Assembly: GCA_913050545.1 (NCBI GenBank)
Contig: CAJWZY010000054.1
Coordinates: forward strand, 1 to 9,942
DNA from: an uncultured bacterium
Lineage (GTDB): Bacteria > Planctomycetota > UBA8108
Reading direction: 5' to 3'
Length of the DNA: 9,942 nt
In this document: positions 1 to 5,506 of the stretch, piece after piece
Layout of the letters: the number at the start of each line of letters is the position of its first letter
Numbering within the stretch: position 1 is the stretch's first letter
Notes under the pieces: model-generated
Databases searched by the model: none
What the model was told of the DNA's origin: nothing
What the model saw: the letters and a program-made list of their open reading frames with translations, nothing else
Program-made: the position numbers and the translations under genes

Positions 1-566
1 AGGCCGCCGCCCTCAGGCGCCTTGCGCAGGTTCTACGCCAGCTGCATGAGTCTCGCGATGGCCTCAGCGGGGAGATGCTCTACTTCTGCCCATTCCAGAC
101 GGTCCGGACCTATGCAGGAAATGCGCGTGAGCTCGGGGCTGCACTGCCGGAAAACATCGACAGCGTGCTGGAGGACATTGCCTGGCTTGCCCAGGAGGTA
201 AGTCCCTTCAGGCCCTCGCTCTGTCACAACGATGTGCTGGCGGCGAATATTCTCGATGACGGTGATCACCTCTGGCTGGTGGACTGGGAGTACGGTGGAA
301 TGGGCAACCCGCTTTTTGACATCGCCGGGGTCTGCGGTAATTGTTCGCTCGAGCCCGCCCAGGAGGCTCAGCTCCTTTCTGCGTATTTCGGCAGGGAAGA
401 TGAGACAGTGGCCCGTGAGGTCCGGATCCTGAAGGTGGTCTCCCTGCTGCGAGAGACCCTCTGGGCGGTGATCCAGACCGTTGCCTCCGAGATCGAGTTT
501 GATTATGCCGCCTACGCCGCAGAGCTCTTCGAGGCCTACCGTCGTGCCCGTGAGGACCTTAACTAG
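1..566 (+). CDS. Choline kinase/APH-family phosphotransferase, 5'-truncated by the window
   Basis: C-terminal part of a small-molecule kinase of the aminoglycoside phosphotransferase/choline kinase fold, which transfers ATP phosphate to a hydroxyl on a small substrate. The reading frame (codons starting at position 3) is open through the window edge and reads AALRRLAQVLRQLHES before the first internal ATG at 75. That resembles the LH-containing helix of this family, so the true start lies upstream and ATG 75 is not the start. The catalytic loop HNDVLAAN (225-248) matches the HxDxxxxN Brenner motif. The metal-binding segment LVDWEYGGMGNP follows, with its Asp at 282. The WEY-G-GNP-FDIA form is typical of choline/ethanolamine or thiamine kinase-like members rather than drug-resistance enzymes. 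Substrate cannot be told from sequence. The gene ends at TAG 564-566, overlapping the 3' end of the convergent VOC gene by 8 bp, with no terminator visible between them. Confidence 0.88.
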   Translation, partial: AAALRRLAQVLRQLHESRDGLSGEMLYFCPFQTVRTYAGNARELGAALPENIDSVLEDIAWLAQEVSPFRPSLCHNDVLAANILDDGDHLWLVDWEYGGMGNPLFDIAGVCGNCSLEPAQEAQLLSAYFGREDETVAREVRILKVVSLLRETLWAVIQTVASEIEFDYAAYAAELFEAYRRAREDLN

Positions 567-930
567 GCCTCTCGATCACCTCGAAGGCATAGCCCTCGGG
601 GGTCTCGAAGAAGAAGCGCTGGTGGGGAGTCTCGCGCAGTGGCTCAACCAGGCAGGCTCCGTTTTCCTCCAGGCGCTGCTTGAGTCCATCAAAGTCGTCG
701 AGATCATGGAAGAGGGCGATGTGGCGGCCGAACTCTTTTTCATGCCGTGAGATCTCGAAATTATCGACGCGCACCAGGTGTATCTGCTGTCCCGGGGCGA
801 TCTCGAGCCAGCAGAGATCCATTGGAGAGTTGTCCGGCGTCTCTATCTGCCTGTAGCCCAGGGTGGCTTCAAAGAAGGCTCCCGTTTTCTGCGGGTCCCT
901 GGTGGCGAGGGTGAAATGGGCGAATGACAT
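559..930 (-). CDS. VOC-superfamily (glyoxalase-fold) protein
   Basis: A 123-aa single-module member of the vicinal oxygen chelate superfamily (glyoxalase I, bleomycin resistance and dioxygenase relatives). Opening MSFAHFTLATRDPQKTGAFF is the standard first beta strand and helix, followed by LGY. Candidate metal or substrate ligands at the usual places are His5, His51 (QQIHLV), His70 (GRHIALF) and Glu117 (AFEVIE). The start is taken at ATG 928-930 because a GAGAGG Shine-Dalgarno lies 6 nt upstream. The frame is open further upstream to 1029, but that part has an Arg/Lys-rich, non-VOC sequence overlapping the preceding gene. It lies 10 nt after the thiazoline hydrolase-like gene, so the two are probably cotranscribed. 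The substrate is not determinable. A lactoylglutathione-lyase-like activity is possible, but many family members do something else. Confidence 0.88.
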   Translation of the reverse strand: MSFAHFTLATRDPQKTGAFFEATLGYRQIETPDNSPMDLCWLEIAPGQQIHLVRVDNFEISRHEKEFGRHIALFHDLDDFDGLKQRLEENGACLVEPLRETPHQRFFFETPEGYAFEVIERPS

Positions 931-940
931 GGCTGGCCTC

Positions 941-1423
941 TCAATCCTGGTTTTTCGGCGGCGGGTTTTTGACCCGGAAGCGGAAGTCGCAGTGGGAGGC
1001 TCCTTCCATGATGGTCTGCGAACGTTCAAGCTCGAGCTCGGAGCTGATTCCCTCGCTCAGGGCGAAGTCCCTGTTGCAGGAAAGAAGCTGGCCCAGCTCA
1101 GGCATTCCCAGCTCCTTGTAGAATTCCGCGAAGCGGCAGCGGGTGACGTTGAATTCATAGCAGGAGGCGTCCTGCTTCAGGACATCGAGCTCCAGGGCAT
1201 CTCCTTCGTTGAACCGCGGCAACAGCGAGGCTACTTTTTCTATCGGGGTTCCTTCCAGCTCCTGCGCGATGCCCTTGCCCTCGCCCCTGGCGAGGGTTTC
1301 TATTGTCTTGCCCACCAGGGTGTGTGTCTTCTCTCTGCCGAACTCATCCTCGAAGGCGCGGATAAGCGGGGCCAGGACCTTCGCCTCAATTTTTCTCTGT
1401 TCCAGCAGGGGCAGATGTTTCAT
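941..1423 (-). CDS. L-2-amino-thiazoline-4-carboxylic acid hydrolase-like protein
   Basis: A 160-aa cytoplasmic protein resembling the family named after the enzyme that opens L-2-amino-thiazoline-4-carboxylate to S/N-carbamoyl-cysteine. The family-like part is the C-terminal half. Residues 90-120 read EFNVTRCRFAEFY-(x)-MPELGQLLSCNRDF, and after a spacer ERSQTIMEGASHCDFRFR (133-150) follows. The conserved cysteines at 96, 116 and 145 and the CDFRF block are the features I recognise. The N-terminal half is helical, with no clear motif. The start ATG 1421-1423 has only a weak AGGG about 12 nt upstream. The gene sits 15 nt after the secreted hydrolase and 10 nt before the VOC gene, in the same direction. 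Most members of this family are uncharacterised, so the reaction should be treated as a family label rather than a proven function. Confidence 0.75.
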   Translation of the reverse strand: MKHLPLLEQRKIEAKVLAPLIRAFEDEFGREKTHTLVGKTIETLARGEGKGIAQELEGTPIEKVASLLPRFNEGDALELDVLKQDASCYEFNVTRCRFAEFYKELGMPELGQLLSCNRDFALSEGISSELELERSQTIMEGASHCDFRFRVKNPPPKNQD

Positions 1424-1438
1424 GGGTTGGTCGATGCC

Positions 1439-2701
1439 CTAAGGGCTGATAGCCAGTGTTGTCGGCTGGGCAGTGATCTTCAGCCCGGCAATCGAGATCA
1501 GTCCAGCTGCATCGGTTTTCCCTTCCCCTTTTGCTTTTCCAAAAGACCATTTGAAGGTCCCGCCGGGCTTGATTCCGAGGTTCTGGATCCTGCGGAGCGA
1601 GACATCCGCAGTCGAGGACCCTGGTATGTCGAAGGTCGTCTCGAGCAGTTGAGGCGTTACGAGGAAGAGCGATATTTCAAGCTTATCAGCGGTGTCGCTG
1701 AGGTTCTTCCAGCGGAAGAATGCGTTGACCTGGCCGGAGGCCTTGTTTTTCACGTCCCCAGGCCAGGGAATCTTGTCGTTGGTGGAAGAGTTGGTGAAGA
1801 CGGGATAGGCCTCGTTCCTGCGGACCTCCAGCCAGTCGAATGAATTGATCAGGTCGTTGACCTTGCTGATCCTCGAGTGGTTGTTGGCGTGGCCGAACGG
1901 CCCCCAGTAGAAGAACAGGGCGTAGCGCCGGTCGTTCATGGCCCTGGCGAAGAGGTCATGGCCGGCGGACCAGCCGTCGTTCTGGGCGGAGTAGTCAATC
2001 ACGATCGGCGGGTCGGGAAACCGGGCGCCCTTCGGGGCGGCCTGGGGAGGGAACCCCATGCGATGGGAGACGTGTTCGATGCCGGCCGGAACATTGGCCT
2101 TGATCGCCGCGAAGAGATCGCCGTAGCGCATCCCGATTCCGAGGGTTCCGCTTCCTCCCATCGAGTTTCCGCAGAGATAGACGCGGTTCTTGTCGATGGC
2201 GTATTTTTCGATGACCCATTTGACCGTGTCGATGGAACGTTTTTCAACCGGGGCAGGATCGCTTCCGGAATTCATTTTCTTCAGGCGGGCATCTCTTCGG
2301 TGCATGCCACCCCACCACCAGTCGCCGCGGTTGGCCCGGCAGTCGAGGTAGAGCGCGTAAAAATCATCGGGCGAGTGATAGATGTCATGGTTGCCGACCG
2401 TGCGGGTGCACTGCACGCACGAGATGACATCGTGCCCGGCTGAGTGCAGGACAACATAGAGCTTAGCCTGTTTACCCGCTTGCCTGGGATGGATGACGAC
2501 AAAGGTGTCCCGCTGCGGAGCCTTGTATCCCCATTCCGGCTTGACTCCGTGCTGGAAGACCTCCAGTTTTCTGCCGCTGGCGGTAGGGTTGTTCAGCCGC
2601 TTGCCTTTTTCGGACAGGTCTTTTTCAGGGGGCCAGGTTTTTTCTCCAGCGAAGATCGGCAGTGTTGCCGCCAGCAGCAGAAGGGCCCATGCAGGTTTCA
2701 T
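1439..2701 (-). CDS. Secreted alpha/beta-hydrolase (esterase/peptidase-like)
   Basis: A 420-aa exported protein. Residues 1-18 form a signal peptide (MKPAW then a Leu/Ala-rich core, cleavage near FAG-E). The mature protein has an alpha/beta-hydrolase domain: beta strand LYVVLHSAGHD (81-91) supplying the likely oxyanion region, and nucleophile elbow LCGNSMGGSG with Ser180. Asp242 (SAQNDGW) is a likely acid and His271 (GPFGHANNH) the likely catalytic base. A WWWGGMHRRD segment (128-137) lies in the substrate side. From about residue 325 a beta-rich C-terminal region follows that could be an accessory domain. The style resembles esterase or poly-saccharide-esterase-like proteins of PVC bacteria, but substrate is unknown. 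It starts 32 nt after the coiled-coil gene and is followed at 15 nt by the thiazoline hydrolase-like gene. GGAAAGAGAG precedes the ATG. Confidence 0.85.
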   Translation of the reverse strand: MKPAWALLLLAATLPIFAGEKTWPPEKDLSEKGKRLNNPTASGRKLEVFQHGVKPEWGYKAPQRDTFVVIHPRQAGKQAKLYVVLHSAGHDVISCVQCTRTVGNHDIYHSPDDFYALYLDCRANRGDWWWGGMHRRDARLKKMNSGSDPAPVEKRSIDTVKWVIEKYAIDKNRVYLCGNSMGGSGTLGIGMRYGDLFAAIKANVPAGIEHVSHRMGFPPQAAPKGARFPDPPIVIDYSAQNDGWSAGHDLFARAMNDRRYALFFYWGPFGHANNHSRISKVNDLINSFDWLEVRRNEAYPVFTNSSTNDKIPWPGDVKNKASGQVNAFFRWKNLSDTADKLEISLFLVTPQLLETTFDIPGSSTADVSLRRIQNLGIKPGGTFKWSFGKAKGEGKTDAAGLISIAGLKITAQPTTLAISP

Positions 2702-2733
2702 CTTGAGTCTCTCTTTCCAGGCTGTTTGATGCC

Positions 2734-2904
2734 TCAGCTGTTTTTCAGCTCGGCAAGCGAGGACTCGGCCTGTGCCACATCGGCGCTGAGGCGTTCGACC
2801 TCGCCGACTTCGTCGGTCTGTTTCTTCGCGCCGGCAAGTTGCCGCCTGAGCGTTTCGAGTTTCTTTTTAATCACCTCGATCTTCTTCTTGGTTTTTTTAT
2901 TCAC
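2734..2904 (-). CDS. Small charged coiled-coil protein
   Basis: A 56-aa protein of unknown function. It begins VNKKTKKKIEVIKKKLE as encoded from a GTG at 2904. It is Lys-rich at the N-terminus and continues in heptad-like pattern (KLETLRRQLAG, then VERLSADVAQAESSLAELKNS), so it should form one or two long helices able to coil together. There are no cysteines, signal peptide or membrane segment. I chose the GTG start because GGAG lies 11 nt upstream and the recognisable helix begins there. An in-frame ATG at 2949 would add 15 residues but has no ribosome-binding site and an unremarkable sequence. It precedes the secreted hydrolase by 32 nt on the same strand. Such basic coiled coils occur as accessory or nucleoid-like proteins, but nothing here fixes a role. 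Confidence 0.6.
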   Translation of the reverse strand: MNKKTKKKIEVIKKKLETLRRQLAGAKKQTDEVGEVERLSADVAQAESSLAELKNS

Positions 2905-3027
2905 GTCGGCTTGTACTCCAGTTAAAGGGTTTATTCTGCCACCGTTCATCGGCTAAAGTTTTTCGCAGGCAGGCGAACCGATCGATCTGCCGCCAGCAGC
3001 AACTCCATCAGTGCACCGGTATTCCGT

Positions 3028-3255
3028 ATGATTCCCAGGAAGCTCTACAAGATTGGCGAGGTGATGAGGTATACGGGCCTTACTCGTCAGACCATTCATA
3101 ACTATACGGTTTTCGGTTTGATTACAGAAGCCGAACGTACAGAGTCCGGACACCGTTTGTACAATGAGAAGGTCTTTTCCCGAATTGAGCGAATCAAGAA
3201 ACTCAAGGAGAAGGGGAAGAGCTTGCGGGAGATCATCCGAATCCTCAATGGATGA
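3028..3255 (+). CDS. MerR-type HTH transcriptional regulator, DNA-binding domain only
   Basis: A 75-aa protein that is essentially one MerR winged-helix DNA-binding domain. KLYKIGEVMRYTGLTRQTIHNY (5-26) is the helix-turn-helix, GLITEAERTESGHRLYNEKVFSRIERI gives wing 1 and the third helix, and KLKEKGKSLREIIRIL is the second wing and helix. Ordinary MerR proteins run to 110-270 aa, with a dimerisation helix and effector domain. Both are missing here, so it may need a partner or bind as a different oligomer. Start ATG 3028 is chosen because the domain begins just after it, although no good ribosome-binding site is visible. It lies upstream of the flagellar-type operon in the same direction, 656 nt before fliF, and is divergent from the coiled-coil gene. 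That position makes it a candidate regulator of the secretion operon, which is inference from context. Confidence 0.85.
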   Translation: MIPRKLYKIGEVMRYTGLTRQTIHNYTVFGLITEAERTESGHRLYNEKVFSRIERIKKLKEKGKSLREIIRILNG

Positions 3256-3275
3256 GATGCGCGGATGGGGGGCCG

Positions 3276-3328
3276 GGCAAATTTGCCGCTTCAAGTGGTT
3301 GGAGCCGAGGGGCCGATAATTTTTTTTT
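3276..3328 (+). terminator. Possible weak terminator after the merR-like gene (palindrome plus T9)
   Basis: About 20 nt after the merR-like stop is a 12-nt palindrome GGCAAATTTGCC (3276-3287). It is followed by a weak stem (GCTTC 3288-3292 with GGAGC 3301-3305, one G-U pair) and a run of nine T (3320-3328). The T tract is terminator-like, but the stem does not abut it and is short, so termination here is uncertain. The same stretch contains an exact GCCGATAA (3312-3319), discussed as a separate finding. Confidence 0.3.
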
Positions 3329-3518
3329 CGCCGATGAGTTGGCCGGTGGAAAAGCCAGAATCGGTCCTGGAAGTCTCCAGCAGCCGCTATTCGCAAGGGA
3401 TAGTGGGTACATGGAGGCTGGGCAACACTCTATTGTGCTTTTACGGGGGTGTATCGAGGCCCTGGCTGGAAATCTGTAACTATAATTAGGCAAACGATTT
3501 GACTCATTTCAAATTCCG

Positions 3519-3554
3519 AAAATGTGCTTTACATTTTATAAACCAATTTTTATA
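3519..3554 (+). repeat. Two AT-rich inverted repeats on the fliF-operon promoter (operator candidates)
   Basis: AAAATGT (3519-3525) and ACATTTT (3531-3537) form a perfect 7-bp inverted repeat with a 5-nt spacer, covering the -35 box. TATAAA (3537-3542) and TTTATA (3549-3554) form a second perfect 6-bp repeat with a 6-nt spacer, lying across the -35/-10 spacer and the -10 box. Dyads in these places are where activators or repressors, including MerR proteins, bind. AT-rich dyads can also arise by chance. Confidence 0.35.
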
Positions 3555-3556
3555 TT
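3528..3556 (+). promoter_or_regulatory. Sigma70-like promoter for the secretion operon
   Basis: TTTACA (3528-3533), a 17-nt spacer and TATATT (3551-3556) give one mismatch to each consensus hexamer with optimal spacing. The element lies in the only AT-rich patch of the window (about 3481-3556), with A/T tracts upstream that could act as an UP element. Transcription would start near 3563 and leave an untranslated leader of about 350 nt before fliF. A TATAAT at 3481-3486 has no -35 partner and is less convincing. Confidence 0.6.
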
Positions 3557-3562
3557 TGCCCT

Positions 3563-3911
3563 ACCTGACAGGGAGAGGACATTTTCGGATGTCCGCAGTC
3601 GCCCTTGGGACACGGCCTAGGTGGAGTTGCCGTTGGCTCGAGAAGTGAAGAGAAAAGAAACCCGAGTCCCTCTTACCCGGTCAGGTGGATGTGAGGTTCG
3701 GAGGTGGCCCCCAGGGGCTTTGTTGCGAGTCTCGAAGAATAGTATCTGGAAAAGGAAATAATGTAGAGGGGAGGACGAGCCCGGTCAGTTAACTGCCGAG
3801 TCCGTCCAGAGTTATTTCCTTTTCCTTTTTACCCCCGCAGTGTGACGGGGAGGTTCGCCCGGTGGCAGGTGCGGACCGTGAAAACCGGCTGAGGAGCATA
3901 AGCAGATAGCC
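3563..3911 (+). promoter_or_regulatory. Long structured 5' leader of the fliF-like operon
   Basis: The stretch from the predicted transcription start to fliF has no convincing open frame but many inverted repeats. These are GGACAT/ATGTCC (3577-3594, loop of 6), ACGGC/GCCGT (3612-3616 with 3629-3633) and GGCTCG/CGAGTC with one G-U pair (3635-3640 with 3663-3668). They continue with the large nested hairpin 3748-3825, CCCCG/CGGGG (3833-3837 with 3846-3850) and CCGGT/ACCGG (3859-3863 with 3884-3888). The sequence CGAGTC occurs three times (3663, 3726, 3797) and CCCGGTCAG twice (3676, 3780), so alternative pairings are possible. It does not match any riboswitch or ncRNA consensus that I know. A regulated leader, attenuator or independent small RNA are all possible. 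Confidence 0.45.
3748..3830 (+). terminator. Large nested hairpin followed by T5: candidate attenuator/terminator
   Basis: GGAAAAGGAAATAA (3748-3761) pairs perfectly over 14 bp with 3812-3825. Inside it GGACG (3773-3777) pairs with CGTCC (3803-3807). At the tip CGG-T-CAG (3782-3788) pairs with CTGCCG (3793-3798) around a TTAA loop. Five T follow at 3826-3830. The outer stem is AT-rich, and the loop is longer than in a classical intrinsic terminator. It could therefore instead be the closing stem of a regulatory RNA. It sits 82 nt before the fliF start codon. Confidence 0.5.
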
Positions 3912-5426
3912 TTGAGTACCTTCTGGAAGAATTGGAGTTCAGGCCAGCGTCTTTCGGCCGTTGTGATTGCCCTGGCGGTATTGTTCTCCCTTGCATGGAG
4001 TTTTACTGCAGGTCCAACGGAGTCCTGGAAGGTCCTTCTCGAACCCCGGCTTGGAAGGAATTCCACTGAGTTCAGTGAACTGCGAAACCTCCTGGATTCT
4101 GAAGGTATTCCCTGGCGGCTGAGCCAGAAGGCCGAAGCCAGCAGATTTGAAATTGAGGTTCATTCCGGGGATGACTACAGGAAGGCTCTCCTGCTTGCAG
4201 CGGAGCACGGCCTGGTCGATGACGACCGGGACGAGAATCCTGACTCCGGATTATTCGGGGGCGGCTTGACCGACACTGCGGAGAAGAGTCGCCTGCGACG
4301 GGAGGAGGTCCAGGTCCGCAAGATCGAGAAGCAGATCCGTCGTTACCATGAGATCTCGACCGTTGACCTGGTGATCACCCACGGCAGGTCCGGCAGGTAC
4401 GCCACCGACCAGGACACGCCTGACACCGCGCTGGTGCTTTTGCAGTTGAAGGACCCTGCTCCTTCCTCCCACCTGCCAGCTATGAAGGCTGAAACAGTAC
4501 GCAAGATGGTCAGCAAGGCGTTCGCGATCCAGGAGGAGAATATCCAGGTCGTTGACAACAACATGCGGGACTATCCGGGAGGTCCAGCCGGCCTCAAAGA
4601 GGCCCTCGCCCGTGATCTGCGAGAGGAGGCCCGGGCCGAAATACGCAGTTTTATCGAGGCCCTCTACCTTGGCATTTTCGATGAGAAGCAGCTCCGCCTG
4701 GGAGTTTTCATAGACAGTCTTTCTGCAGGGGTCGCGAGTGAGACTGGATCGGTACCCCGGACCGAATCCCCTGCACAGCAGGGAGGGGGAGCAGATTCTT
4801 CATTGGTGGCAGGGGAGGAAAGCCGTCCGCAGGAACCTGCTGTGCCAGCTCTCACCCGTGGAGGTGAACGCGGCAAGGAAAAATACCGTGTACAGGTCAA
4901 CCTCGTCCTCGATATTGCCGCGGTGAAGGAGCATCTGGCGCGACGGGACCTGGCTATAGGCGGCAACAGGGTGACGGCGGATTCCAGCCTGATGGGCAGG
5001 ATCGAGACCTACGAACGTGAGCAGGAACAGCTCCTTGCCCGCCAGCTGCCGCATGAAAATGTCCGGGTCACGGTGGGTACCGAGGCCTTCTCAAGACCCG
5101 AGGCGAAAGTGGCTTCAACCCCGGCTTTTTTCACCGGTCTTTTCGCCGATGGTGTGGATTTTACATGGCTTGCCGACCCCTATATTTACGGAGGGGGTGG
5201 AGCTCTGCTTCTTTCTCTGCTGCTACTCTCCCTCGCCAGGATCCGGGCTCGAAGAAAGAGCCGGATGGTGGTTGAGGCGGCTGAGGCGATTTGTTCAGCC
5301 ACCTGCCGGGAAACCCTCGAGGCTGTCGGCCAGGCAGGAAACCTGGTTCGGGGCAACGCCGAAACTTCTAAAGCGGTGGTGAAAATGTGGCTCAGCGAGA
5401 ATCCGGAAGTGGGATTGGAAACATAG
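3912..5426 (+). CDS. fliF: FliF-like MS-ring protein
   Basis: A 504-aa inner-membrane protein that in flagella forms the MS ring around the export gate. Residues 14-31 are the first membrane helix. Residues 37-101 match the YscJ/FliF ring-building motif (VLLEPRLGRNSTEFSELRNLLDSEGIPWRL). Residues 125-220 match the second (LRREEVQVRKIEKQI, then VDLVITHG, ALVLLQLKDP and ENIQVVDNN). RBM3/collar strands follow at about 325-400. They are interrupted by a Gly/Ser/Pro/Glu-rich disordered insert (271-322). A second membrane helix spans about 426-445 and a cytoplasmic tail 446-504. The tail ends NAETSKAVVKMWLSENPE, resembling the FliG-binding helix of flagellar FliF. The start is TTG 3912: an in-frame stop lies at 3879 and there is no upstream ATG/GTG. 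GAGGAG is 15 nt upstream, which is long spacing. It is the first gene of the operon. Confidence 0.9.
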   Translation: MSTFWKNWSSGQRLSAVVIALAVLFSLAWSFTAGPTESWKVLLEPRLGRNSTEFSELRNLLDSEGIPWRLSQKAEASRFEIEVHSGDDYRKALLLAAEHGLVDDDRDENPDSGLFGGGLTDTAEKSRLRREEVQVRKIEKQIRRYHEISTVDLVITHGRSGRYATDQDTPDTALVLLQLKDPAPSSHLPAMKAETVRKMVSKAFAIQEENIQVVDNNMRDYPGGPAGLKEALARDLREEARAEIRSFIEALYLGIFDEKQLRLGVFIDSLSAGVASETGSVPRTESPAQQGGGADSSLVAGEESRPQEPAVPALTRGGERGKEKYRVQVNLVLDIAAVKEHLARRDLAIGGNRVTADSSLMGRIETYEREQEQLLARQLPHENVRVTVGTEAFSRPEAKVASTPAFFTGLFADGVDFTWLADPYIYGGGGALLLSLLLLSLARIRARRKSRMVVEAAEAICSATCRETLEAVGQAGNLVRGNAETSKAVVKMWLSENPEVGLET

Positions 5427-5506
5427 TGTTCAGCGGGAACCCGTGTTGACCGCCAGCACGGGAAGGTGGCGGAAACGAAAAGTAAGGAAGAGGACCTATC
5501 AGAGCA

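Noticed and set aside
863..1843. 326-aa plus-strand open frame
   Set aside because: It lies opposite three genes with recognisable families (VOC, thiazoline hydrolase-like, alpha/beta hydrolase). Its translation shows no domain, so it is a shadow of GC-rich coding DNA.
2953..3396. 147-aa minus-strand open frame covering the merR-like gene
   Set aside because: It is antisense to a clear MerR HTH domain and its product has no recognisable features.
3252..3489. Two short plus-strand open frames after the merR-like gene
   Set aside because: Different-phase frames of 74-75 aa overlap each other. Neither has a ribosome-binding site or a recognisable domain, so the stretch is treated as non-coding.
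3676..3712. SRP (4.5S) RNA-like GGTCAGGT sequence in the leader
   Set aside because: The SRP signature continues with the GGAA tetraloop and an AGCAG side. Here the bases after GGTCAGGT do not follow that pattern and no matching long hairpin forms.
3700..3730. Sigma54 promoter (GG-N10-GC) before fliF
   Set aside because: TGGCCCCC and TTGTTGC elements are present, but the GG and GC are not spaced by 10 nt.
3563..3911. c-di-GMP riboswitch (GEMM) upstream of fliF
   Set aside because: This was the expected candidate for a flagellar leader, but I cannot find the conserved CAGGGCAAACC-like and GGGACGCAAAGCC-like blocks.
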